This document shows positions 9,360 to 18,717 of a stretch of 34,752 bases of DNA, piece after piece. Below the pieces are notes generated by a model. That model did no database searches. It was not told the DNA's origin and worked only from the letters and a program-made list of their open reading frames with translations. How positions within the stretch are numbered: the stretch's first letter is position 1; every line of letters begins with the position of its first letter. Where the stretch lies: positions 1 to 34,752 of the forward strand of contig JAUCBJ010007834.1 in NCBI GenBank assembly GCA_032718475.1. Direction: 5' to 3'. The position numbers were made by a program, and so were the translations under genes. Origin of the DNA: Nemertoderma westbladi (Eukaryota; Xenacoelomorpha; Nemertodermatida; Nemertodermatidae).

Positions 9360-9439
9360 TGCAATAAAATAGCTTACTGTCGCTCGAGATTTCAGGCGAC
9401 AGAAAAGCATCAGCTGATTTTCCCCAACAATTTATTGCA
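9360..9439. repeat. 80-bp imperfect palindrome
   Basis: Nested inverted arms are TGCAATAAAAT (9360-9370) with AATTTATTGCA (9429-9439), AAAATAGCT (9366-9374) with AGCTGATTTT (9412-9421), and CTGTCGC (9377-9383) with GCGACAG (9396-9402). It lies between the pogo element and the 3' end of the CR1-type LINE. It could be a tiny MITE or a folded LINE 3' UTR. Confidence 0.6.
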
Positions 9440-9477
9440 TCATTACAGGCCCCAGGTCAAATAGCTGTTGACTAAAC

Positions 9478-12400
9478 TTAAAAAGGGGTAAGTGAACGGA
9501 ATGTTCTGAAAAGAATGTCACAGTTATTGTTTGTAGAGTTTCGTGTCTGGTGGTCATGGATAGATGTTGTAAATCTTAGTAGTGATGGAAACAAGTCATT
9601 GGGAAGTATGTTGTGAGTATATTTGAAACATAAAGATCCCACTTCCTTTATAAAAATTGACTGTATTGTTAGTGGGTTAAAGTTGATGTTGCCCCTAGAT
9701 ATGACAATTTGTTTGGCCCTTTGCTGTAGACGGTGAAGAGTTCCTATAGTCGCTGTCGGTTTGTCTCTATTATGATGCCTACGTTTTCTTTTGTATGGCG
9801 GGTTTGATGCAGTATTGTTGGTTGGTAAAGGTACTGAATATGAGCTTCCACCTTGAAAGGCCCAGATAGCATTACAGTAATGAAGGTATGGGTTTATTAT
9901 AGTATGGTAGAGTGTAGTCAGAACGTGTGGTGTTGTGAAATTTTTTACCTTGTTCAGGATACCTATGTTTCTGCTTAGTTTAATGCAAATGTTTTGATAG
10001 TGCGATTTCCATGTTAATCTTTCATCAATGAGGACACCTAGAAATTTGATAACTTTGTGTTGTTCAATTTGTGTACCATTGATGTTAATGGCATTTTTAC
10101 CAGTTTTAAGTAGGTTTTCATGTTTATTATTTGTCCTGAATATTATATAGTTACATTTTTTAGTATTTAGTGATAGTCTGTTTATTTTGAACCAAACTGA
10201 AAGTTTTTCCAGTTGGATATTTACTTCTGTTATCATTTGCTGCAAATCATTGTCGCTAGTTAATATATTTGTATCATCGGCAAATAATATAAATTTTAAT
10301 TTTTCGGAGACATTGACAATATCGTTACAGTAAACAATGAGGGGAAACATGGAAAAGGAGGGGACTTAGTAGCGATCCCTGGGGTAATCCTATATTAAGT
10401 TTTCGCTTCGTTGATTGATCGGATCCTATTGCAACAAATTGTTCTCTATCAGTAAGATAGTCTGTAATCCAAGCTAGAGCTTCTGATCGTATTCCATAGT
10501 GGTGTAATTTTTGTAGTAAGATGTTATGGTTAACAGTGTCAAAGGCTTTAGATAAGTCAAGAGATACTGCTATTGTAAATTCACCATTGTCCATAGCTGT
10601 TGCTATGTTCTCAACTATAGATAGTAGTGCATGTACTGTCGAGCGTTTGTTTCTAAAACCGTATTGTGCGGATGTTAATATGGCTTGTTTAAATAGATAA
10701 TCGCTCAGTTGTGAGTAAACAATTTTTTCGAGAATTTTGGAGAAATACGGTAAAACGGATATAGGTCTGAAATTTTCAACTAATGTTCTATTGTCAGCCT
10801 TGTATATTGGGGTAACACGGGCTGTTTTCATTTTGTCTGGCACAATTCCACAACTTAGTGACAGGTTTATAATATGTGTAAGTGGGTTGGCTATAATACC
10901 GATGTTAGGTTGTATCGTATTTGCAGGGAGACAATCATAACCTGGGCTGGTATTTTTATTAAGCGATTTTGCAGTTAATATTGTTTCAGCTGGGAAGATA
11001 GAGGTGAAACATGTTATGTAGTTCTGATTGTTTAGTGGTGTTAAGTAATCTAGAGGTGAGCCTGGAATAGTCTGTATTTCTGAATCTTTTTTCTTGCCTA
11101 TGTTTGTAAAGAAATCGTTAAATGCGTTTGCTATATCAGTTGGTTTCGTGTATGTGCGGGAGTTGTGTGTGATCATAGTAGGGGCTGTACGTTCTTTCAA
11201 TTTGTGTATGAGGGTGCTTATTTCTCTCCAAACGCTGCGAATGTTGTTTTTTTTCAAGTCTAGTACCTTGTTGAAATGATTTTTCTTAGCTGTACGAATT
11301 ATACTATCTAGTGCATTACGATAAGTCTTAAATGTTTTTAGCTTGGTTGGGGTTGGGTGTTTAATGTACTTTCCGAAGAGACGGTCTCGTTTGTGTATTG
11401 ATTTTAACAGACTGTCTGTAAGCCAAGGTTTAGATGGATTTTTTATTTTTATTTTCTCTATAGGGAAGGCAGCATTAAATACTGTACTGTATTTGTCAAG
11501 GAAGCTATTATATGCTTCATTAGGGTTGGTCTTTTCAAAAATATCATTCCAGTTAGTTGTTTGTAGCTCAGATTTAAAAGCATGTTGTCTATCAATGTTA
11601 TGCAGCTTTCTTGTGAGAATGTATTTGGGTTTTTTTGTAGACGCAACTGTATCTATCAATGTGAAAATCGGTAAATGGTCAGATACAGATGCTATTAGTA
11701 TTCCTGATTTTATGTTGGAGGAAGAGGCGTTGGTGAAAATGTTGTCGATTAATGTAGCTGAGGTATCAGTAATGCGAGTAGGCTTAGATATACAGTGTTG
11801 GTAATTGAAGGATGTCATAAAACTAAAAAAGTCAGAGGTCAAATTGTGTGTGTTGGTCTTTAGGAGGTCAACGTTGAAATCTCCCATTATAAAACATGGT
11901 TTGTCTTCTGTATTGATTTTTGTTAGTGGTGTATTTAGTGCGCTAATCTTGTATGTTGGTGCCAGGTGGACGGTAAACAACTCCAACTATTAAATTTTTA
12001 GATTTTTCTCGAGGTATTTCTAGGAATAATACTTCAGTTGAAGTTATATTTTTAGGTAGATTTAAATCCTTACGTACTTTTACTGAAATGTCATTCTGTA
12101 CATAAAGTGCTACACCTCCACCTGTTGTAGTTGAGCGGGAGTTTGAGTAGAGAGTATAGTTGGGTAGCTTAAATTGTTTAGTGGTATCACTATCATCATC
12201 CTCAAGCCACGTTTCAGAGATGCCAATTAAATTAAATTTTGTGTCAATATTATCAAGGAGTTGTGTTATTTTATCAAAGTTGGCATTCAGACTGCGTGCA
12301 TTGAAGTGAATAAGCGATAATTTGGGCGTTTGTTTAGTAAAATTAGAATTGAAATCGTCAGCAAAGTTATAACTGCAGTTTCGTAAGTGAGATGTGTTCG

Positions 12401-12803
12401 TCTCTATGTTGTGTTCTGGATTTATATTTGAGTCAAAGTCTGTTGTAGATGGTTCGGGGTCTGGTACCCTATAAGCTTCAAAGTAGAGTGCGTCTAGATA
12501 GGAGGTATCAAGGTGGGTTGGGATGCGGTAATCACGTAGTGTTAATATGTATTCTTTATCGTCTGTAATATTTAGGAATGGTAAGTTTTCAGACAAGCAA
12601 TCAGGGCAGTACCAAGGTAGGGTAGAATTTTGAAAATATCTGTAATGTTTGTTGGTTAGATTAATTGAGATACATTTTAAATGGAGCCACTTTTCACAGT
12701 AGTCACAGCATAGGGCTGATTGGTTGTTTCTAACTTCAGAGATACATAACTTGCACGGGAATTTTGGGCCTTTACAGTGGGACTTTTCATTTATGGACGC
12801 CAT
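9478..12803 (-). pseudogene. CR1-group LINE ORF2 (PHD finger, endonuclease, reverse transcriptase), two frameshifts
   Basis: The likely start is the ATG at 12803 (MASINEKSHC). Segment 1 (12803-11943) has a PHD-type finger (CKLC, CCDYCEKWLHLKC, WYCPDC) and the start of an APE-type endonuclease (LIHFNARSLN, IGISETWL, GGGVALYV, VGVVYRPPG). A frameshift near 11950 moves to segment 2 (11986-10325), with IMGDFNVDLL and ASVSDHLPIF completing the endonuclease, then RT motifs RVTPIYK, NFRPISVLP, AQYGFRNKRST, SLDLSKAFDTVNH and GLPQGSLLSPLLF. A second frameshift near 10340 leads to segment 3 (10350-9478), with KFILFADDTNIL (FADD active site) and the thumb. The C-terminus stops at RSLTPF, short of the usual GP-x-WN block. 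It is inactive as read. Confidence 0.88.
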
Positions 12804-13634
12804 GTTTATGTTTACAAGAGTTATGATGAGACCAAAATGGTACCAGGATGCAGGCGCAGGGCATCTGGTGTACTTAGCGTGGGTTTGATTGCATGCATGC
12901 ACAAATAAATCAATGTAATAATAATAAAAAAAAAACAAGAACAAAATTACGAATGCACAATGTATATATTATACTGTACTATGGATAGTGCATATCTATA
13001 AAATCTATGATTTATAATATACACTGCATGCAATGGTCTAAGTATATTGACATGGATATGCATTATTGTCGTGGCAAAATAAGTGCAAAATATGCTAGTA
13101 AATAACTGGGTAACAAACTGACATCTTGTATTGCAATAACACATACCCAACAGGTTTAAATTTAGTACCGGTATGCATTGTTTGTCCATTGTCGCGCGTC
13201 GCGCCAAACATAAGTGGAAATGAGTCATCGGTAGTAAATAGCTGGGTAACAAAAACACAAACAAACATAAAATACTGGTAATGCATACCTAACAATTGTC
13301 TGAGTATATAGTGCGTATATATGATGGTTGGTAGTAAATTAACTGGTATCAAGAACAGTTGATATCAAAAATTGAAACTGTGAGATAATAAGCACTTTAG
13401 TACATGTATGTAAGGTTAAATGCATGCATAAATACTGTATAAAATAATATGAGAATACTGTTGTGTTGTTAAGATAGTGGTATAGATAATATGAAGCACA
13501 TAAATATATCGGTACTTGATGTACAATGTGTATAGTTAGAGTAGTTTGCTGAATATAAAAAAAACAGTACAGACACAAAATTAAAAGTTAATAAAAAGAA
13601 ACTACTGATACCATTTTGGGGCGATGATATATAG
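12804..13634 (-). other. spacer between LINE ORF1 and ORF2
   Basis: About 830 bp of AT-rich sequence separate the two LINE ORFs, which is long for CR1-group elements. It contains imperfect direct repeats of GTAGTAAATAGCTGGGTAACA (about 13089, 13230, 13329) with similar flanking ATGCAT words, spaced 100-140 bp. No protein was recognised. It could be an internal insertion or a genuine spacer. Confidence 0.55.
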
Positions 13635-14699
13635 TTATTTCCTATGTCCCTGTTGGGGTTGGATTTTCTTACCTCTAATGTTTTCGTTTGCCTTATTTGC
13701 TTGTATCAGGTGCGATTTGCGAGTAACAGAACTGGGGTTAGCTCGAGGGGTACTACGTGACGATGCCGTTTCTCCACCACCTAACCCTTGCAGATTGCCG
13801 GTACCGGTAGTTGGTTTTGGTTGTTGTTGGGGTTTGTCACTCGTCTTGGCAGTGGGTGTAAGTAGCGGAGGTATCCATGTAGCTATGTCCTTCATTGAGA
13901 AAACCTGCATGGAACCGCCATTCTGCTTGGCTACAATAATCTTTCCGTCATGCGACCAGGCTGAACGCTTCCCTCCTTTCATCTTTGCCGCTTTCAGCAA
14001 TTCGGCACGTCGATGCGTTAGGCTGTCTGTTATGATCATACTGTCACCCTTCAATTTTTTACGATTTCGAATACATTTTAGTTTAGCGCGGTAGTTTACG
14101 AATTTAATTATGGCCATACTGGTACCGGTACCGGTACCGGTACCAGCTTCCATTGACATTCCGATCGCGTGTTCGTGGCCACTGTTTTTCTTTGGTAGGT
14201 TGTGGCATGTGTCGATGTCCAGTATCGATAGGTTTAGATTCAGCTTTCGGTTTAGCATATCAATCACATACTCCGAAGGTTTGTCAACATCCTCATTACC
14301 AGGCGGTAGTGAAATGCCATGGATGAGGATACAATTTTTACGGGAATACTGCTCATGGTCGTCTAATATCGAATATACGTTGTCGATGCGCAGATTAACC
14401 GTATCCAGCATTACTAGAGATTTTTTTAAATCTGCTCTCAGATTGGAAACCTCAAATTCGATTCCTTTATAAACCTCCTGGGATATGTGTTCGACAAGTG
14501 ACACCTCAGTGTTGGATCGATCACAGGTACTTTCCTCCAAACATTGGCGAACCTTTTTATCTATCAGCTCAGGAAGTGTATTTAACACATCACTTGTTTT
14601 GTTTATTTTGTCTGTTATAGATAGCCTTTGACCATTTATATCCTCTCGGATACTGTCAATAGAGTCTGTAAGAGCCAAGTAACGATTTCCAGTTTCCAT
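13635..14699 (-). CDS. CR1-group LINE ORF1 protein (coiled coil plus RRM-like nucleic-acid-binding domain)
   Basis: I chose the ATG at 14699 (METGNRYLAL), giving 354 residues, because the open frame upstream (to 14954) has a UTR-like composition. The first ~120 residues are rich in heptad-like Leu/Ile (LSITDKINKTSDVLNTLPEL) and probably form a coiled coil. Next come EQYSRKNCILIHGI and AIIKFVNYRAKLKCIRNRKK, which match the RRM-like core of LINE ORF1 proteins, then ITDSLTHRRAELLKAAK and AWSHDGKIIVAK, the usual C-terminal domain. The last 70 residues are Pro/Gly/Gln-rich and basic. It would bind LINE RNA and form the RNP. A GGTACC hexamer run inside the RRM-like part (14121-14145) adds a Gly-Thr repeat (AGTGTGTGTS). 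The ORF is otherwise intact. Confidence 0.85.
   Translation of the reverse strand: METGNRYLALTDSIDSIREDINGQRLSITDKINKTSDVLNTLPELIDKKVRQCLEESTCDRSNTEVSLVEHISQEVYKGIEFEVSNLRADLKKSLVMLDTVNLRIDNVYSILDDHEQYSRKNCILIHGISLPPGNEDVDKPSEYVIDMLNRKLNLNLSILDIDTCHNLPKKNSGHEHAIGMSMEAGTGTGTGTSMAIIKFVNYRAKLKCIRNRKKLKGDSMIITDSLTHRRAELLKAAKMKGGKRSAWSHDGKIIVAKQNGGSMQVFSMKDIATWIPPLLTPTAKTSDKPQQQPKPTTGTGNLQGLGGGETASSRSTPRANPSSVTRKSHLIQANKANENIRGKKIQPQQGHRK
14110..14147. repeat. (GGTACC)n hexamer run inside LINE ORF1
   Basis: About four perfect units of CCGGTA/GGTACC lie in the ORF1 frame and encode alternating Gly and Thr. Because the unit is 6 bp, expansion keeps the frame. A shorter instance at 13799-13808 encodes TGTG. 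Confidence 0.85.
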
Positions 14700-15395
14700 T
14701 TCAAAGAAATAGCTGAATAGTATGAGCAAAAATTTTGAATTTGAATCAATTTCCTTCTGCATATAGATGACTGCTGAGTATTCAACGTTGCTGACACAAA
14801 CTGGCGGACTGGGTGCCAGCACGTTTGCGATAACATTCTCGCATATCTCTCGACGGCCAAGGTCGAGAGAGGGTCGTACCGGAACTCTATCATCGCGACT
14901 TCCGGCCCTTCGCCTCGTTTCTCCGACGCAATGCTGAAAGATGCAAAAGTGCACCTACTGCTCGAATTCGGTGGGAAAACTACCGGTAGTTCCAATCGCA
15001 TTGTACGTATACGTAAGCAGGACTTCGCTAAAAGCAAACATGCAGGTGAAACTAAAGAGACTTCGTGGTATCGGTACGATTACAGTGAGTGGTTTCTGGA
15101 AATTGCAACGTTAACCGGATGAAATCTTAGGTTCTAGAATCAGCGGCATGAAATACTGAAATACAAAGTGCAAAACTTTCGTGGGTCAACTGCGGTAGAG
15201 CAATTCAGTGCAACAGCAAGCGACGAGTTATTATGGGTTGCGTTCCGGAGCGAGTTGGGATCCCCAGTTTAAATTCGCGAGTGGTTCGGTGTCTATCAGT
15301 CGACCAGACACGCTTTGGTTCGTTGAGTTTTTAACTTTCATGTCTTCGTTTCATCCAAACCGCATCCGGGTAGGGATACCAAACCACCACGTTAT

Positions 15396-16090
15396 TTAAT
15401 GCTTTTTAATTTTGTTATTGTCTATCGATTGACTTATATATAACCTGTGCCTATATACAGTTACTGTGTTAACATTTATGACGTCGTATTAGTTTAAATG
15501 TATGCCCATGTATTAATTATTTGTGGTCCTACTGTATATTGCCATGAGCAAAAATTATTTTATTAATTGAACAAATTAAATTCACAATTTAGTATTGAAT
15601 CTTTAATATATTATACTAAATAATAATAATATTAATTATATTATGTAAATATATTAATAGTATAAACAGCTATAGCTATATACCATAAATATATTGTTAT
15701 ATTTCATAATTAAAATTTGTTTAATAAATTATTTTGCATTTTGTAGAAATACTGATATCTTTTAGCGTATTTACAAAAGCAAAGAATAAAAAAGGTGCTT
15801 TTGTGATAATTATGCAAATAAATTTTTTATTTTAATTCAAATACTTACAGTAATATTAACCAAGTATTTTGTTAAACAGTAAAATTTAGTTTTCATTCTT
15901 TGACATATTTTTTTGTTGGTTTTAAATAAAATTTGAAACATTTTTGGTACTAAACAAGATCCCCAATGTCCCGTCAACACCTTGGGTTGACGAGAGGGAC
16001 ATTGGGGCTAATCTCTAATGAGGAATTCTACCCCCCCCCCCCTCCCCCTCCTTACTTTCGGACTAAGAATTAGTAACTTGTGGATTTCAA
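15396..16090. other. very AT-rich spacer, poly-C tract, no gene
   Basis: Long A/T runs with no open frame occupy 15540-15960. A short direct or inverted pair surrounds CCCAATGTCCCGTCAAC and GACGAGAGGGACATTGGGG (about 15960-16007), which form a hairpin. A C-rich tract lies at 16030-16051. Confidence 0.5.
15960..16008. repeat. inverted repeat (CCCAATGTCCC / GGGACATTGGG)
   Basis: CCCCAATGTCCCGTCAAC near 15961-15978 is matched in reverse by GTTGACGAGAGGGACATTGG downstream, giving a hairpin with a short CTTGG-type loop. Its role is unknown; it could be the end of a small DNA transposon. Confidence 0.6.
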
Positions 16091-16390
16091 TTTAATGTGG
16101 GCGATACACCACAGCAGGTAGAGCATGCTGGATAGTGCAATACAACTTGCACTGTCCGACATCACTAAGGTGTATGCCATCAGAGTGAAGCAAGGCTCCT
16201 CCCTGCAGCCGATGGCATAGAGCACCTTTCATGGCTATGATGCGGCCATATTCGTATTACCTCAGCCACGCCACCATCCTGCTGTTTGTAGCCACACGCC
16301 GCGAATCAAAATCGGGGTCCACAGGTATTCTCTTCAGGTGCATTGACCGCGGGACGATTTGTGCCGCAAATAAAAAAAGCACTAAGCAGC
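16091..16390. other. less AT-rich 300-bp segment of unknown origin
   Basis: This segment has more G+C than its surroundings and no stop-free frame of note. It directly continues RTE copy B at its RT-side break. TATGCCATC and GATGGCATA near 16168 and 16210 form an inverted pair around GCTCCTCCCTGCAGCC. It may belong to another repeat. Confidence 0.35.
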
Positions 16391-16720
16391 CTAAAAAAAA
16401 ACTATGATGGGAAAGATGAGCTTTAAACACTCAGGTATTTTAAAGACCTCAGTGTGAACACCATATAATCCACTGGCACGATTGGTCTTAATGCTCTTTG
16501 CAGCAGCCTTCACTTCTGCAAAGGAGATATCGCCAATGGGAATATCTGGGAGTACAGACTCAGACACTTTTACTTCTATAAAGTTATTAGGCAATACCCT
16601 GTCATTGTTGAGGAGCTTTTCAAAGTGGGCCTTCCAACTGATCGGATGGTGATTCAGCCTTAACCTTGGTGGTTGGTTGGCTTTTCCAGTAAGCAAGTTG
16701 ATCGATTTTCATGCCTGGGA

Positions 16721-17347
16721 TACTACTACTACTACTAGGATCGGCATGCTGCATTGCAGCTGCATTTTTAAGAATGCTGTGCCGGCTTGTCAACAAAATT
16801 GCACCACCACAACTCCCTATCACCCATGACATTTGCTAGATCATCCGCATCTTCAAGGCCAGTGTCCTTTAAGATGCGTCTCAAGAAAGTCATGGGCTGT
16901 CCACCATGCTTAATCACTCCATGAGGCTGCCAAAGTACAAAATTATGCACTGGCTGGTCCTCACAGCGAAAGCAATGTCCTGCAAAGCGGAGGCGATTTT
17001 GTTCTAGTGTCAAGCTTGGGGGAACCAATGAGACACCTCCAATGTTATATAGTGTCTGGGTGGAGATTTGTGCATTGTACTTGACACAATGAACCCGGCG
17101 TAGCATTCTTGTGAATGTCCATCCAGAGATTTGGTGTCCTCAGCAGTTAGAGCCCAGCATGGACTCCCATAGAGGAGTACTGGAACTACTGCTGCTCTAA
17201 ATAATCGGACCTTAAGTTTCCGATTAATTATCGGTGACTTCCAAATCCTGGAAAGTCTATTCAAGGCTGCCCATGCCTTTCCCTTACGTATTTGAAGGTC
17301 CTCACCTGACTTCCGGATCCATGATCCCAGGTAACAGAAGTCGTCCA
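16721..17347 (-). mobile_element. 5'-truncated RTE LINE nested inside copy B, 11-bp TSD
   Basis: This insertion carries only the RT C-terminal region, from VDDFCYLGSW to the stop, and the 3' end with five TAG units, the longest tail in the window. TCCCAGGCATG (minus strand) flanks both sides, at 17348-17358 and 16710-16720. In copy C that word occurs once, uninterrupted, at the matching place (about 20853-20863), so it is a TSD made when a related copy landed in copy B. The 5' joint shares GCATG with the element's own sequence, a microhomology. Confidence 0.92.
16768..17345 (-). pseudogene. RTE reverse transcriptase C-terminal fragment
   Basis: This encodes the last ~190 residues of the RTE RT: GSWIRKSGEDL, AALNRLSRIWKSP, LLYGSPCWALTAED, MLRRVHCVKYNAQIS, LRFAGHCFRCED and GDRELWWCNFVDKP. 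A one-base loss near 17118 (compare ATGTCC with ATGTGCC in copies A and C) breaks the frame between SLDG and the RMLRR block. There is no catalytic domain, so no activity is expected. It differs from A and C at several residues. Confidence 0.85.
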
Positions 17348-17789
17348 CATGCCTGGGATGATTGCCTGCTGTTGTCAGCATCATTGATTGTTGATCCACT
17401 CCATCAGTAGCTGCTTGTAGATTGTGGTAGAAATTGTCCACCCTCTCTACAGTGGCAACACTAGTTGGAGAGTAGCACACAATCAGAACCACCTTAGGAT
17501 ACTTCTTAGCCAGTCTTCCAGAACATGAGAAGTGTCAACGGATGATGCGGTTAGAGATTTGGTCTATTTTCTCCAATGCTGCATGTGCAGTTGGATTAAT
17601 CAATAGACCAATTAATTCCACCATTGCCACTATCATCTGCTGTGTTCGGTTGATTGGTGGATCCGTAGGTAGTATATGTGAAGGAGGGTGTAGGAATGGG
17701 TGTGACGATGTGTCGGAAAAACTATTTTTGTTCCCCCTGTTTATCTCCCTGTTATACAATTTTCGACACAGCCGGGAATACGCAGTTTT

Positions 17790-17849
17790 CGGCGTAGCAT
17801 TCTTGTGAATGTGCCATCCAGAGATTTGGTGTCCTCAGCAGTTAGAGCC
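17790..17849 (-). mobile_element. 60-bp RTE fragment
   Basis: These 60 bases are the same as the part of copy A at about 3045-3104 (CGGCGTAGCATTCTTGTGAA through CAGCAGTTAGAGCC), which encodes the AEDTKSLDGTFTRMLRR region. Both ends are abrupt and neither end of the LINE is present, so this is not a simple 5' truncation. It may mark a deletion or template-switch scar linked to copy B. Confidence 0.85.
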
Positions 17850-18204
17850 TGTTACAATAACAATCTGTATTGTCGAAGTTTGGCATTATTGAATTTTGTA
17901 AATATAATTTAGCAACTATGTAAATGAAATTGACATTTAAACAAAAACATCCGTACGACCCGTCGATTGAGATCAGTTGCATAAAATATTAGGGAACTTT
18001 GAACGCGCAGTGGGTTTTTATGTAATTCTGTTGTATTATAGTGTAATAGGGTAATGGGGCTCACGATTCATTGATTAGTGTATAAAGGGTTTCATTAGTA
18101 ATTATATTACACACTGACGTTGTATCCTCGGCTTGGAGCTATTGTGTACCGAAACCACGCAGTAGAACGCAGCGGTAAAGAAGTTGCACCAGATCCATTA
18201 ATTA
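17850..18204. other. spacer, no gene seen
   Basis: No reading frame or RNA gene was recognised. Confidence 0.4.
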
Positions 18205-18717
18205 AAATTTTTCTAATTCTTCATAATATTTTTATAAAAATACATCCCTTAAAATCAAATCATTATTACTTATGATACAATAATAAATTGTTGATTAACA
18301 CAGAACCACCATTATTCCTCTAATCCAAATATATTGTAGTATAATACAGTATAAATTGTAAGGCTTTATACCTACAATATACTGCATAACTGTATCGATC
18401 AATTACTGTATATTGACTTTAGTTTATTGTTTTTAGGCTAGAATGTACCACTGTAACCTGCACCTATCCCTAAATAGTTAGTTTTAACAGAGACGAGATA
18501 TTAATGCATTGAGTTGGGATTTGAATCAGGTCTCAACCTCTCAATCTTCAAATTCTTCAAAATATTTTTATAAAAATACTACCCTTAAATAAAATCATTA
18601 CTACTTATGATACATTAATCAATTGCTGATAACTCAGAACCACCATTCCTCTAATCCAAATCTAATGTAGTATAATACAGTATAATTCTAAGGCTTTATA
18701 CCTACAATATACTGCTC
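18205..18717. repeat. direct duplication of ~175 bp flanking dispersed repeat X
   Basis: The stretch at 18205-18388 (AATATTTTTATAAAAATAC to CCTACAATATACTGC) recurs with small differences at 18551-18717. Between them lies dispersed repeat X copy 2 (18403-18540). The order unit - X - unit could be a composite tandem repeat or a small element with direct terminal repeats. Confidence 0.8.
18403..18540 (+). repeat. dispersed repeat X, copy 2
   Basis: It matches copies at 4257-4366 (minus) and 29315-29459 (plus) through TTTAGTTTATTGTTTT, CCACTGTAACCTG, TTAACA and GAGATATTAATGC blocks. It is the only one of the three copies flanked by the 175-bp duplication. Confidence 0.75.

Larger units (their letters stand above)
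9440..15395 (-). mobile_element. CR1-group LINE, nearly full length, two-ORF
   Basis: On the minus strand this reads 5' UTR (about 15395-14700), ORF1 (14699-13635), an 830-bp spacer, and ORF2 (about 12803-9478). The 5' region is clearly less AT-rich than the sequence beyond 15400, which suggests the element starts near 15395; no TSD was identified. The 3' end is not precise. ORF2 has a PHD-like finger, APE-type endonuclease and reverse transcriptase, the layout of the CR1/L2/Crack/Daphne group. I cannot fix the clade within that group without alignment. Two frameshifts in ORF2 make it inactive. Confidence 0.85.
16395..17642 (-). mobile_element. RTE LINE copy B (host copy), deleted internally and split by a nested RTE insertion
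   Basis: Minus-strand order: endonuclease part (about 17642-17390), a jump of roughly 730 bp relative to copy C, the EN/RT linker up to TCCCAGGCATG (17358-17348), a nested copy of the same family (17347-16721), TCCCAGGCATG again (16720-16710), then the linker and start of RT (16709 to about 16395). Homology to copy C ends at CCCATCATAG, followed by a T run. Coding traces include VLIVCYSPTSVA in the EN part and KAHFEKLLNNDRVLP, GDISFAEVKAAAKSI and NRASG in the RT part. A 4-bp AATT duplication near 17610 shifts the EN frame. The copy is inactive. Confidence 0.85.

Noticed and set aside
11343-11804. 153-codon plus-strand ORF
   Set aside because: It is antisense to the CR1-group LINE ORF2 and has no independent support.
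12947-13578. Three short minus-strand ORFs of 79-105 codons
   Set aside because: They overlap each other in the AT-rich LINE spacer and are Tyr/Ile/His-rich with no conserved motif.
13624-14094. 156-codon plus-strand ORF
   Set aside because: It is antisense to LINE ORF1.
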